DNA of 64,000 bases from Corynebacterium freneyi (GCF_030408835.1 NZ_CP047357.1:2046001-2110000), one strand, 5' to 3'. Shown: positions 27,738 through 36,402, numbered from the stretch's first letter. The notes: generated by a model not told the origin, from the sequence alone. Translations and numbers: made by a program.

Positions 27738-29788
27738 CCTCGGCCTGCGGCTGCTCGCACGACGCCCCCGAGCCCACGGACTTCTCCGAGCCGGAGGCCC
27801 CGCCGACGCCGTGGTGGCGCGATCGGGAGGTGCTCGTCCCGGTGTTCTCCGGCGTCGCGCTGGTCGCGGCGTTCCTGATTGGCCTCGCGGCCCCCGACGC
27901 CGCCGAATCCGCCTCGGAGACGACGCTGGGCGGCGCATGGACGCTGCCCGAATCGACCGTCGGCATCGTGTCGCTGGCCCTGTATTGGGTGGCGCTTCTG
28001 CTCGGCGCGTCGACGTTCGTGCCCGGTGCGCTGACCGGACTGTTCCGGCACGGGCGTCTCGGCATCGGCCTGCTCATGACCATCAGCGCCATCGGCGCCG
28101 TCATCCTCGGCTACGTTGCCGAGGCCGCGGCCCTGGCGTTCCTGTACTCGATCTCGGAGGCTCTCGAGGACAAGGCGATGGACCGCGCCCACCGCGGTCT
28201 GCGGTCGCTGTTGTCGCTCATCCCCGATACCGCGACCGTCGTCGATCCGGATTGCGGGTCGCGCCGCACGATTCCGGCGCGCGAGATCCGTCCCGGCATG
28301 CGGTTGACGGTGCCCGCGGGTGGGCGGGTGCCCACGGATTCTTTGCTTGACGACGCCCGCGCCACGGTGGATTCGTCGGCCGTGACGGGAGAGTCGATTC
28401 CCGTCGAGGTGTCCGCCGGCGGGGAAGTGCTCGCCGGGGTCATCGCGGTCGGCGCCCCGATGACGGTGACGGCGACCGCACCCGGCGACGACAACTCCCT
28501 GACCGCCGTGGTGCGCCTGGTCGAGGACGCCCAGGCGGAGAAGGGAGAGCGGGCGCGCATCGCCGACCGCATCGCCCGGCCGCTGGTGCCCGGGGTGCTC
28601 GTGCTCGCCGCGGTGGTGGCGTGCGCCGGTTCGCTGTTCGGCGACCCGGTCGAGTGGATCACCCGCGCCCTCGTGGTCCTGGTGGCGGCCTCCCCGTGCG
28701 CGTTGGCGATATCCGTTCCGGTGACCGTCATTTCGGCGATCGGCGCGGCCAGCCGTTTCGGGGTGGTGGTCAAGTCCGGCGCCGCGTTCGAACGCCTCGG
28801 CGCGATTGAGCGGGTGGCCATCGACAAGACCGGCACCCTGACCCGCAACGACCCGACGGTCACCGAGGTCGTCGTCGCCGATGGAGCGGCATCGCGCGGC
28901 CACGACGCGGGCGACGTCCTCGACTGGGCCGCGGCCCTGGAGCACGATTCCACGCATCCGCTGGCCACCGCGATCATCGCCGGGGCGCGGGATCGACGCG
29001 ATCGGAAGACGTCGGGGCGGGCTGATTCGCCGGCGGATACGGTGGTCGCCGACGGTGCCGTTCCCGTCGCCGTGGACGTCGCCGAACAACCGGGCATCGG
29101 GTTGAGCGGAACCGTCGGCGGGGCGCGGATTTCCGTGGGCAATCCCCGCAGCCTCGACCCCGGCGTGTTGGCCGACGACGTCGAGCGGCTGGAGGCGGCG
29201 GGCAACACCGCCGTCGTCGTCCACCGCGACGGCGCACCGGTCGGCGTCATCGCCGTGCGCGACGAACTGCGCCCCGAGGCCGCCGACGCCATCGCGGCGT
29301 TGCGGGAGGCGGGCATGGACGTCGTCATGCTCACCGGCGACAATCGCCGCACCGCACGCGCCCTGGCGGCCTCGGCGGGAATCGACGACGTCCGCGCCGA
29401 GCTGTCGCCGCGGGACAAGGCCGACGCGATCGCGGGCATGGGCGGGCACGTGGCCATGATCGGCGACGGCGTCAACGACGCCCCGGCGCTGGCCTCCGCC
29501 GACGTCGGCATCGCCATGGGCGCCACGGGTTCCGACGCCGCGGTGGAATCGGCCGACGTCGCATTCACCGGCCACGACCTTCGTCTGCTCCCCCGCGCCC
29601 TGGACCACGCCCGCCGGGGTCGGCGGATCATGGAGCAGAACATCGCCCTGTCGCTGCTCATCATCGCCGGGCTGCTGCCGTTGGCGCTGTTCGGCGTGCT
29701 CGGCCTGGCGTCGGTGGTGTTCATCCACGAAGTCGCCGAGATCGTCGTCATCCTCAACGGCCTGCGGGCGGCGCGGGCGAAGGCCTGA
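27734..29788 (+). CDS. Heavy-metal P1B-type ATPase (Cd/Pb/Zn exporter-like)
   Basis: 684 residues. TGES (actuator, SSAVTGESIPVEVS), membrane metal motif SPC in place of the usual CPC (VAASPCALAIS), phosphorylation site DKTGTLT, HP motif in HDSTHPLATAI, and GDGVNDAPALASADVGIAMG. The N-terminus starts CGCSHD, a possible metal site, with no full HMA domain. The SPC motif is seen in CtpG-like and some other P1B pumps. It is coupled to cmtR, as M. tuberculosis ctpG is linked to cmtR, so cadmium/lead efflux is likely. Confidence 0.92.
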   Translation: MTSACGCSHDAPEPTDFSEPEAPPTPWWRDREVLVPVFSGVALVAAFLIGLAAPDAAESASETTLGGAWTLPESTVGIVSLALYWVALLLGASTFVPGALTGLFRHGRLGIGLLMTISAIGAVILGYVAEAAALAFLYSISEALEDKAMDRAHRGLRSLLSLIPDTATVVDPDCGSRRTIPAREIRPGMRLTVPAGGRVPTDSLLDDARATVDSSAVTGESIPVEVSAGGEVLAGVIAVGAPMTVTATAPGDDNSLTAVVRLVEDAQAEKGERARIADRIARPLVPGVLVLAAVVACAGSLFGDPVEWITRALVVLVAASPCALAISVPVTVISAIGAASRFGVVVKSGAAFERLGAIERVAIDKTGTLTRNDPTVTEVVVADGAASRGHDAGDVLDWAAALEHDSTHPLATAIIAGARDRRDRKTSGRADSPADTVVADGAVPVAVDVAEQPGIGLSGTVGGARISVGNPRSLDPGVLADDVERLEAAGNTAVVVHRDGAPVGVIAVRDELRPEAADAIAALREAGMDVVMLTGDNRRTARALAASAGIDDVRAELSPRDKADAIAGMGGHVAMIGDGVNDAPALASADVGIAMGATGSDAAVESADVAFTGHDLRLLPRALDHARRGRRIMEQNIALSLLIIAGLLPLALFGVLGLASVVFIHEVAEIVVILNGLRAARAKA

Positions 29789-29952
29789 TATTCCCCCTCT
29801 GCCCCGCCGCCCCGCCCCGCCACGTCGAGGGGAATAGTCTTCACCGCCGCGGGGTTGCATGGAATCGGTGCGCCGCCTCCAGCCTCGACCGGTGACCCCG
29901 GTCGATCCGGGCGCCCGCACCGGTTCGTCCCACCCCGACAGGAGACCCGACC

Positions 29953-31866
29953 ATGCAGTACCTCGCCCGAATCCTCGGCACGACGAAAGTGCTGTGGCCG
30001 TTTTACGTGGGCATCGTCGTCAGCTCGATCGGCACCGCGATCGCCGCGCTGGTCAGCCCCTTCCTGATCCGCAACGCCACCGACGCCATCGTCGACGCCG
30101 TCGGCGCGGGCGACCCCGACACCGTGGCGCGGGCGGTGACCACCATCATCTGGCTGTCCATCGGCCTGCTCGTCGCCGATCTGGTGCAGACCATCGTGCA
30201 CAACATCGGCGGCTATCTCGGCGACGTGATGACCGCGCGAATGCGGGAGATCCTGTCCACCCGCTACTTCGCCAAACTCCTGTCGTTGCCCCAGCGCTAC
30301 TTCGACGACCAGGTCACGGGCACCATCATCGCCCGCCTGGAACGATCGATCACCAACGTCACGCAGTTCCTGCAGTCGTTTTCCAACAACTTCTTCCCCA
30401 TGCTCCTCACCGTCTTCGCGGTGCTGGGCATCACGGGCTGGCATCACTGGCCGCTGGCGCTGCTGCTGGCGGCGGTGTTCCCCACGTACATGTGGCTGAC
30501 GGCGCTGACGTCGAAGCGGTGGCAGAAGATCGAGGGCAAGAAGAACGCCCGCGTCGACGTCGCCGGCGGCCGGTTCGCCGAGGTCGTCGGCCAAGTGAAG
30601 GTCGTCCGCTCGTACACCGCGGAAACCCGCGAGGTCCGCGACTTCGCCGCCCATTACGACGCCACGGTCGACCTCACCCGCGAGCAGTCCACGTGGTGGC
30701 ACCGGATGGACGCGCTGCGCGGCGGCATCCTCAACGTCATCTTCTTCGGCATCTACCTGCTGCTGTTCCTGCGCACGCTCCACGGCGATTTCTCCATCGG
30801 CACGATGGTCATGCTCATCCAGCTGGTGAACATGGCCCGCCAACCGGCGACGATGATGAGCTTCCTCGTCGACTCCGCCCAGCGCGCCATCGCGGGCTCC
30901 CGCGACTACTTCGACGTCATGGCCCTGGAATCCGAGGAGTCCGCACCGAAGGAACTCATCGCCGCCGCCACCACCGACGGCGGTGCAGTCTCCCCCGCGG
31001 GCTCGTCGTCACGCGAAACCGACCGTGGGGCGACCGCGGACGGCACGGTTGCCGCGGCACCCGCGAGGCGCCTGACGCCGCCGCACGACGGCTCGCCGGT
31101 CATCGAACTCGACGACGTCACCTTCGCCTACGACGAGGGCAACCCGGTGCTTCGGGGCGTGACTTTCCGGGCCGGGCGCGGCGAAAAGGTCGCGTTGGTC
31201 GGCGAGTCCGGCGGCGGCAAGTCGACGTTGGTCAACCTCATCCTCGGCTTCTATCGGCCCGCCGGCGGCACGCTGTCGGTGTGCGGCGCCGACGTCCGCG
31301 ACGTCGACATGGACGAGCTGCGCAACTCCATCGGAGTGGTGTTCCAGGATGCGGCGCTGTTTTCCGGCACCATCCGCGAGAACATCGCCTACGGCCGCCC
31401 GGACGCCACCGATTCCGAGATCGAGGACGCCGCCCGCCGCGCCAACGCCGACGGGTTCATCCGCCGCTTCCCCGACGGGTACGACACCACCATCGGCGAG
31501 CGCGGCCTGAAGCTGTCCGGCGGGCAGAAGCAGCGCGTGGCCATCGCGCGGGCGATTCTCAAGGACGCGCCGGTGCTGCTTCTCGACGAGGCCACGTCCG
31601 CCCTGGACACCAAGGCCGAGCGTGAGGTGCAGCGGGGCTTGGAGCAGCTGATGGAGGGCCGGACGACCATCATCATCGCGCATCGCCTGTCGACGATTTC
31701 GAACGTGGACACCGTCGTGACGCTGGATCGGGGGCGCGTCGACGAGGTCGGCTCGCCGGCCGAGTTGGCGGTGTCCGGCGGCATTTACGCGGAGTTGCTG
31801 AAGCTCACCGCGTCGGCGTCGGCGGCCGACCGCAAGCGGCTGAAGAAGTACGGCCTGGAGGTCTGA
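29953..31866 (+). CDS. ABC transporter, fused membrane and ATPase domains
   Basis: 637 residues. Six-helix exporter domain (1-310), a Ser/Ala/Thr-rich linker of about 50 residues (320-370), then the ATPase: Walker A GESGGGKST, signature LSGGQKQRVAIARAI, Walker B VLLLDEATSALD, H-loop HRLS. A homodimeric lipid/drug exporter (MsbA/BmrA-like) is likely; substrate unknown. ATG at 29953 has an ACAGGAGA SD. The 164 bp upstream contain AATAGT near 29833, a possible -10. It converges on the 51-aa gene with 17 bp between stops. Confidence 0.88.
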   Translation: MQYLARILGTTKVLWPFYVGIVVSSIGTAIAALVSPFLIRNATDAIVDAVGAGDPDTVARAVTTIIWLSIGLLVADLVQTIVHNIGGYLGDVMTARMREILSTRYFAKLLSLPQRYFDDQVTGTIIARLERSITNVTQFLQSFSNNFFPMLLTVFAVLGITGWHHWPLALLLAAVFPTYMWLTALTSKRWQKIEGKKNARVDVAGGRFAEVVGQVKVVRSYTAETREVRDFAAHYDATVDLTREQSTWWHRMDALRGGILNVIFFGIYLLLFLRTLHGDFSIGTMVMLIQLVNMARQPATMMSFLVDSAQRAIAGSRDYFDVMALESEESAPKELIAAATTDGGAVSPAGSSSRETDRGATADGTVAAAPARRLTPPHDGSPVIELDDVTFAYDEGNPVLRGVTFRAGRGEKVALVGESGGGKSTLVNLILGFYRPAGGTLSVCGADVRDVDMDELRNSIGVVFQDAALFSGTIRENIAYGRPDATDSEIEDAARRANADGFIRRFPDGYDTTIGERGLKLSGGQKQRVAIARAILKDAPVLLLDEATSALDTKAEREVQRGLEQLMEGRTTIIIAHRLSTISNVDTVVTLDRGRVDEVGSPAELAVSGGIYAELLKLTASASAADRKRLKKYGLEV

Positions 31867-31883
31867 CCCGCGGCGCCGGCGGC

Positions 31884-32039
31884 TCAGATCGCGCGCTCGC
31901 CCCAGGAGACCAGGTCGCTGGTCAGGATTTCGGGGCGGCGGGGGCCGTCGTACGCGAACAGGGTGACGTAGTCGGCGAAGGTGAACGCGTCGGCGGCGGT
32001 GTGCTCTTCGGTGACGGGGGCGGCCAGTGCGGCGGTCAT
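31884..32039 (-). CDS. 51-residue protein behind a polycysteine leader
   Basis: ATG at 32039 with a CCCGGAGAA SD at 32047-32055. The sequence is acidic, without Cys, with a central FTFADYVTLFAYDG and a C-terminus LVSWGERAI. Neither a signal peptide nor a membrane helix is evident. Not recognised. It is the only gene after the Cys-rich leader at 32138-32215, so it is the presumed target of that control. The SD can pair with the T6CGGG stretch just after the leader stop. Confidence 0.55.
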   Translation of the reverse strand: MTAALAAPVTEEHTAADAFTFADYVTLFAYDGPRRPEILTSDLVSWGERAI

Positions 32040-32137
32040 GTCGGGATTCTCCGGGGGTTCGTGCGGTGCTGTCTTCGTGCTTTGCGACGGATGGCGTCCG
32101 CGCGGCAACCGTGGGGCCCGAAAAAAGGGGGCGCGCG

Positions 32138-32215
32138 CTACGGTCGGGGCGCGGACGAAAGACAGCAACACATCGACGACGACGGAACCGCACGATGCAT
32201 GTTCGCGTGGACCAT
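32138..32215 (-). CDS. 25-codon leader peptide with three consecutive Cys codons
   Basis: Encodes MVHANMHRAVPSSSM followed by CCCLSSAPRP. The SD (AAAGGAG, 6 nt from ATG 32215) is among the best in the window. Codons 16-18 are TGT-TGC-TGT. Polycysteine upstream ORFs acting as cysteine-responsive attenuators are known in mycobacteria. Here the stop is followed by a C/T-rich segment (T6 at 32121-32126) and 98 nt later by the 51-aa gene. The promoter has a degenerate McbR-type site. Role inferred. Confidence 0.65.
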   Translation of the reverse strand: MVHANMHRAVPSSSMCCCLSSAPRP

Positions 32216-32290
32216 CGGGTGCTCCTTTCGTCGATGTGGCGTTCCCGGACCGGAGGATCCGGGTGGGTGCCGGTTCTTCCCGGCGACTAA

Positions 32291-32306
32291 TGAACAGCTT
32301 AGTCTA
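32291..32306 (-). promoter_or_regulatory. Promoter of the polycysteine leader with degenerate McbR-type site
   Basis: On the minus strand TAGAC-TAAGCT-GTTCA (32306 to 32291) matches TAGAC-N6-GTCTA at 8 of 10 conserved positions; TAAGCT within it is a good -10. The start point would be near 32290, giving a leader of about 75 nt before the peptide. Confidence 0.5.
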
Positions 32307-32340
32307 TTCCGGTGCCGGGGCAAGCCCCCTCCCCCGAAAT

Positions 32341-32365
32341 ATTCACGATGAATCCAATCGTGAAT
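32341..32365. promoter_or_regulatory. 9-bp inverted repeat after the lipid kinase gene
   Basis: ATTCACGAT (32341-32349) and ATCGTGAAT (32357-32365) are perfect complements around 7 nt, AT-rich for this genome. It lies just after the kinase stop (32388, minus strand) and about 35 bp upstream of the leader promoter: either a weak terminator or an operator. Confidence 0.5.
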
Positions 32366-32387
32366 CGGAGCCGCCGTGGAAGCGGGA

Positions 32388-33335
32388 TCAGGGCCGCGGC
32401 ACGATGTAGCGGCCGACCGCCGGCACCGCCTCGACGGTGACGGGCAACGTCGCCATGGCGTCACCGTCGGCGTAGGAGCAGTGGCCGCCGACGCCGAGGT
32501 ACTCGACGCGGGCGCTGCGGGTGCGGTGGACGGTGACCTCGTCGAAGTTGACGTGGTCGCCCGAGAACAACTTGGAAAGGGTCCGCACCGCCTTGGCACG
32601 CGAGGCCTCGCCGATCACGGTGAGATCCAGCAGCCCGTCGGAGTGATCGGCGGACGGGCAGATCGCCATGCCGCCGCCATAGCTGCGGGTGTTGCCGAAG
32701 GCCGCGAGCGTCACCGGCGCGTCCAGGACGGTGCCGTCGTCGAGGGTGATGCGAAGCGGCATGGGACGGAGGTGGACGAGCTCCGCGGCGATGGCCATGT
32801 GGTAGCGACTGCGGCCGGGCGGCCAGGACATCCGGTTGACGCGGTCGGACACCAGCGAGTCGAAACCGGAGCACATGACGGTGCCGAACCAGCGCGACGT
32901 GCCGTCGTCCGCGGTGATCCGCCCGAGATCCGTGGCGATGGTGAACCCGTCGGCCACGACGTCGGCGGCGGCCTCCGGAGATCCGGGCAGGCGATGCTCG
33001 CGGGCATGGTCGTTTCCCGTGCCGGCGGGAATGATCCCCAACGGCAACCCAGTGCCGGCCTGCGCCTGCAGGGCCAGGTTGATCATGCCGTCGCCGCCGA
33101 CGACCACGAGCGCGTCGATGCGATCGTCGGCGACCAGCCCCGCCAGCAATTTCCGCGTGGCATCCGTGTTCCGCCCCTGCACGGCAACGACGGACACTCC
33201 CCGTTCGGTGAGGCGGGCCACCGCACGGTCGGCCGCGCGTGACGCGAGACCGCGGCCGGCGCGCGGATTGGCGACCAAGCCGACCGTGCCGATGCCTACC
33301 CGGCCCATGGGGTATTTCTCGGGATCGAACGTCAC
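32388..33335 (-). CDS. Diacylglycerol kinase/lipid kinase (YegS/DgkA-type)
   Basis: 315 residues. DAGK catalytic domain: GLVANPRAGRG, ALVVVGGDGMINLALQA and GIIPAGTGNDHAREH; the second domain carries FGNTRSYGGGMAICPSADHSDGLLDL. It phosphorylates diacylglycerol or a related lipid in phospholipid turnover. GTG at 33335 has CACACT 6 nt upstream and no SD (leaderless type). It diverges from aecD; the 226 bp between them contain the aecD operator and nothing else convincing. Confidence 0.9.
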   Translation of the reverse strand: MTFDPEKYPMGRVGIGTVGLVANPRAGRGLASRAADRAVARLTERGVSVVAVQGRNTDATRKLLAGLVADDRIDALVVVGGDGMINLALQAQAGTGLPLGIIPAGTGNDHAREHRLPGSPEAAADVVADGFTIATDLGRITADDGTSRWFGTVMCSGFDSLVSDRVNRMSWPPGRSRYHMAIAAELVHLRPMPLRITLDDGTVLDAPVTLAAFGNTRSYGGGMAICPSADHSDGLLDLTVIGEASRAKAVRTLSKLFSGDHVNFDEVTVHRTRSARVEYLGVGGHCSYADGDAMATLPVTVEAVPAVGRYIVPRP

Positions 33336-33512
33336 ATCCCCAGTGTGCCAGGATCGGAGATTTCCGCAGCTCCAGCGCAGGTCGCGACCTTCCCGACCGA
33401 AAGGCGCCCCGGAGATGATCGTTCGTTTATGGCCCGCGCCGTCCTCCGCCGACAGCTTTTGACCGCGTACGCGGACCCCGCCACGGACGCGGATCGCGAC
33501 GCGAAAAATCTA

Positions 33513-33554
33513 TAGACCCCTCGGTCTACTTTGGGGTGTGCACGGGTGTATGGT
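33513..33554 (+). promoter_or_regulatory. McbR-type operator and promoter of aecD
   Basis: TAGAC-CCCTCG-GTCTA (33513-33528), a perfect TAGAC-N6-GTCTA, lies over the expected -35 region of TATGGT (33549-33554), which is 7 nt before the aecD ATG. aecD belongs to the sulfur amino acid genes controlled by McbR in C. glutamicum. Confidence 0.82.
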
Positions 33555-33561
33555 GAGCCGC

Positions 33562-34719
33562 ATGTCTGACGTGACCTTCCCCGACATCGACACTTTGCGC
33601 GCCCGCGGCACCTTGAAGTGGACGGCCTACCCGGCCGACGTGCTTCCGCTGTGGGTGGCCGAATCCGACGCCGCGACCTGCCCCGCCGTCCTCGACGCGG
33701 TGCGCGCCGCCGTCGACCGCGAATACTTCGGCTACCCGCGCCGCAGCGTCGCGGACCTCGCCGAAGCCACGTCGGATTGGTACGCCGACCGCTACGGATG
33801 GCGCCCGTCCCCCGACCGGATCCACCCCGTCGCCGACGTCGTGCGCGGCGTGACCCTGGCGGTGCGGTACCTCACCCGTCCGGGCTCGGCGATAGTGCTG
33901 CCGGTGCCCGCTTACATGCCCTTCTTCGAGGTCGGCCCGGCCACCGACCGCGACATCGTCCACGTGCCCACCCTCCCCGACGGCCCGGATCCGGCCGCCG
34001 TGGAAAAGGCCTTCGCCGACGGCGCCGGCAGCCTGATCCTGTGCAACCCGAACAACCCGTTGGGCTTCACGTTCACCGCCGAGCGCCTCCGCGAGCTCGC
34101 CGACATCGCCGCGAAGTACGATGCGCGGATCATCTCCGACGAGATCCACGCCCCCGTCGTCCTCGAGGGCGAGCACGTGCCCGCCGCATCGGTGTCCGAC
34201 GTCGCCGATTCCGTGACCATCACGGTCACCGCCACGTCGAAGGGCTGGAACACCGCCGGCCTGAAGTGCGCGCAGATCCTGCTCAACGAGGCCGACGACG
34301 CGACGTGGCGGGGCCTGACGCACGTCATCAAGGAGGGCGTGTCCACCCTGGGCATGGTCTCGGCGACCGCCGCCTACCGCGACGGCGGGGCCTGGCTCGA
34401 CGAGTTCAAGGACGTCCTGCGCGCCAACGTGGACACCATCGAGCGCCGCCTTCCCGAGGTCGCCCCGGGCGCGGTGTTCACCCGCCCGCAGGCGTCGTAC
34501 CTGGCGTGGATCGACTTCCGCGGCGTCGACGGCATCGTCGACCGGGACGGCAACCCGGTGGAACCGCAGAAATGGCTGTTGGACAACGCGAAGGTCGCCC
34601 TCAACCCGGGCCCCGCGTTCGGCGACGGCGGTGCCGGCCATGTCCGCCTGAACTTCGCCACCTCCCCCGAGATCCTGAACGAGGCCCTCGACCGGATCGG
34701 CGCTGCACTGGCCCGATGA
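33562..34719 (+). CDS. aecD: Cystathionine beta-lyase, MalY/PatB type
   Basis: 385 residues, PLP fold type I. WVAESDAATCPAVLDA, NPNNPLGFTF, ARIISDEIHAPVVLEG, and the PLP lysine in TSKGWNTAGLKCA are the MalY/PatB signatures. It cleaves cystathionine and similar C-S compounds to homocysteine, pyruvate and ammonia; the corynebacterial form is AecD/MetC. ATG at 33562 has no SD but TATGGT at 7 nt, so the mRNA is likely leaderless. The McbR-type operator supports a role in methionine synthesis. A terminator follows 6 bp after the stop. Confidence 0.9.
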   Translation: MSDVTFPDIDTLRARGTLKWTAYPADVLPLWVAESDAATCPAVLDAVRAAVDREYFGYPRRSVADLAEATSDWYADRYGWRPSPDRIHPVADVVRGVTLAVRYLTRPGSAIVLPVPAYMPFFEVGPATDRDIVHVPTLPDGPDPAAVEKAFADGAGSLILCNPNNPLGFTFTAERLRELADIAAKYDARIISDEIHAPVVLEGEHVPAASVSDVADSVTITVTATSKGWNTAGLKCAQILLNEADDATWRGLTHVIKEGVSTLGMVSATAAYRDGGAWLDEFKDVLRANVDTIERRLPEVAPGAVFTRPQASYLAWIDFRGVDGIVDRDGNPVEPQKWLLDNAKVALNPGPAFGDGGAGHVRLNFATSPEILNEALDRIGAALAR

Positions 34720-34725
34720 ACGCCC

Positions 34726-34757
34726 AAACCCCCGGAGGCCGTGACCTCCGGGGGTTT
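34726..34757 (+). terminator. Bidirectional terminator between aecD and the acid phosphatase gene
   Basis: AAACCCCCGGAGG (34726-34738) pairs perfectly with 34745-34757 across CCGTGA; A3 on one side and T3 on the other suit both converging genes. Confidence 0.85.
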
Positions 34758-34789
34758 CGCATGCCCGTGCCCGCGCCGTCGGCGCGAAC

Positions 34790-36202
34790 CTAGACGCGCA
34801 CGCCGTTGACCGTCAGGGATCCGTCGGCGTTGACGGTGACGTTTGCGGCCATCGCGGCGGCCATGTTCATGCGAACGTGGGAGGCGCGGCCGTCGGTGCG
34901 GTCGAGCGGGTAACCGGAGTCGATGGCGGTGGCCTCGAGGACCTTGACGCGCTGCTCGTCGGTGAGCTGCGGGTGCGTGGTGGCCAGCAGGCCCGCGTAC
35001 CCGGCGGGCACGGTCACGCCGACGCCGGCCTCGCCGACGCGCTTGAAACCGTAGGTCATGCGCTCGGTGTACTGGGCGACGGCGGCCTCATCCGACATGT
35101 ACGGGGTGTCGGCGGCGATGCACTCGGCCAGCGTGGTGCCACAGCGCCACTCCAGCTCGGCGCGCAGCTCGGCGGCGGCGGCCTCGATGAGCGGGCGGAA
35201 CTCCGGGTCGGCCCAGCGGTCGGCGGCGGCCTGGTTGCCCATCATGCGGCCGCCCATCACGTCGAGCGGGTAGTGGACGCCCATGACCAGGCGGGAATGG
35301 CCGGCCTCGGAGGCGCGGGCCTGGATCTGCGGGGCGACCTCCGGCAGCATCATGGACATCAGCGTCGCCGTCCAGGCGGCCTTGTTGGTGTGGCCCGACG
35401 GGTAGGACGGGGTCTCCGAGTACGGGTCGTCGTCGCCCGGGTTGTCGCGGTAGTAGCGCTCGATGCGCTCGGGGGCCACGACGAACGGGCGGTCGTAGTT
35501 GTAGGTGTACTTCTCGACGAAGGTCGACGACGCGATTCCGCCGGCGCGGGCGAGGTTGCCGGACAGCAGGGCGGAGGTCTTCGGCAGACGGCCCTCCTCC
35601 ACGGCAGCACGGAAGTGGGCGCCGAGGTTCTGGCCGAAGGCGGCGGAGAGATTGACCATCGGATCGTCGTGGTCGTCCTGCAGGGCCAGCAGCTGAGCCT
35701 CGCGGTCGTCCTTGGCGGCGTTGTTGATCCGCACGACGATCTCGAGGTTTTCGTCCATCACCTCGGGGTGGTTCTGCTCGAGGTCCCGGAAGGGGTGGAC
35801 GACGTAGTGGTAGAACCAGCCTTCGTTCGACGTGTCGGAGGTGAAGGGGCGGGCGAGGCTGTCCGCCGGGAACGGCTGCGGCACCGGGGCGCCGTCCGCG
35901 CCGGCACCCTGGTCCTGGCTCGGGATGAAGCTGGGCGCGCCCATCGGCGGCAGGCCGGCGGAACCGGATGCGGCGTCGCCGGTGGAACCGGATGCGGCGT
36001 CGCCCTGGTCTCCCGGAACGATCGAGTCGCCGGCGCGTCCGGGGATGATGTCGCCGAGGCCGGGGATGGCGTCGCGGGTCGGCAGCTCGGGGATGGCCTG
36101 AGCTCCGGCGGTGGGCGCCAGCGGCAGGGTGAGGGCCAGGGCGGTGACGGCGGCGGCGGAACGCAGTCCGGCGCGGGAGATGCGGCGGGAACCGGTCTTC
36201 AC
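34790..36202 (-). CDS. Secreted PAP2-type acid phosphatase
   Basis: 470 residues. Signal peptide: basic start (KTGSRRISRAG) and a hydrophobic stretch ending LAPTAGAQA, so exported. A Gly/Ala/Ser repeat region (GDAASGSTGDAASGSAG) near 55-75 is followed by the phosphatase signature: KYTYNYDRP (KX6RP), PSYPSGH and GHSRLVMGVHYPLDV (SRX5HX3D). It releases phosphate outside the cell. GTG at 36202 has an AGGAG SD at 10 nt. PHO-box-like repeats lie at a fitting distance upstream of the TAAGGT -10, so phosphate starvation probably induces it. Confidence 0.9.
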   Translation of the reverse strand: MKTGSRRISRAGLRSAAAVTALALTLPLAPTAGAQAIPELPTRDAIPGLGDIIPGRAGDSIVPGDQGDAASGSTGDAASGSAGLPPMGAPSFIPSQDQGAGADGAPVPQPFPADSLARPFTSDTSNEGWFYHYVVHPFRDLEQNHPEVMDENLEIVVRINNAAKDDREAQLLALQDDHDDPMVNLSAAFGQNLGAHFRAAVEEGRLPKTSALLSGNLARAGGIASSTFVEKYTYNYDRPFVVAPERIERYYRDNPGDDDPYSETPSYPSGHTNKAAWTATLMSMMLPEVAPQIQARASEAGHSRLVMGVHYPLDVMGGRMMGNQAAADRWADPEFRPLIEAAAAELRAELEWRCGTTLAECIAADTPYMSDEAAVAQYTERMTYGFKRVGEAGVGVTVPAGYAGLLATTHPQLTDEQRVKVLEATAIDSGYPLDRTDGRASHVRMNMAAAMAANVTVNADGSLTVNGVRV

Positions 36203-36294
36203 GGTGCGGGTACTCCTGATGCGTGGGTCGAATTCTCGAAGGCGGCGGACGACGACGCGCCGACGGCGATCGTCGTCAAGCTGAGATCGCAAGC

Positions 36295-36360
36295 ACCTTA
36301 ACCCGATTTTCTTGCCAGTTGGCGGCAGAGCGTCAACGCCCGGGTTAACAGACCGTTAAC
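36295..36360 (-). promoter_or_regulatory. PHO-box-like direct repeats and promoter of the acid phosphatase
   Basis: On the minus strand three heptamers, GTTAACG (36360-36354), GTTAACC (36349-36343) and GTTGACG (36337-36331), are spaced 11 and 12 bp, the geometry of actinobacterial PhoP/PhoR boxes. TAAGGT (36300-36295) is the -10. The boxes lie upstream of the -35 region, as expected for an activator. Confidence 0.65.
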
Positions 36361-36376
36361 GCCGCACCATGCGTTC

Positions 36377-36402
36377 GGGGCCGGAAGAAAACTTCCGGCC
36401 CC
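36377..36402. terminator. Hairpin after the hydroxyacyl-CoA dehydrogenase gene
   Basis: GGGGCCGGAAG (36377-36387) pairs perfectly with 36392-36402 around AAAA (TTTT on the minus strand). It lies 53 bp after the minus-strand dehydrogenase stop. No U-tract follows. Confidence 0.6.

Noticed and set aside
27431..29920. Very long open frame on the minus strand opposite the metal ATPase gene
   Set aside because: GC-rich third positions keep antisense frames open; its translation is Arg/Gly/His-rich without any domain, and the plus-strand ATPase is unmistakable.
32121..32126. T6 run after the polycysteine leader as a Rho-independent terminator
   Set aside because: No G/C hairpin precedes it on the minus strand; pairing of T5CGGG with the downstream SD is a better explanation.
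33429..33514. 28-codon frame (MARAVLRRQLLTAYADPATD) upstream of aecD
   Set aside because: No SD or -10 in place, not conserved-looking, and its stop runs into the McbR-type operator; more likely chance.
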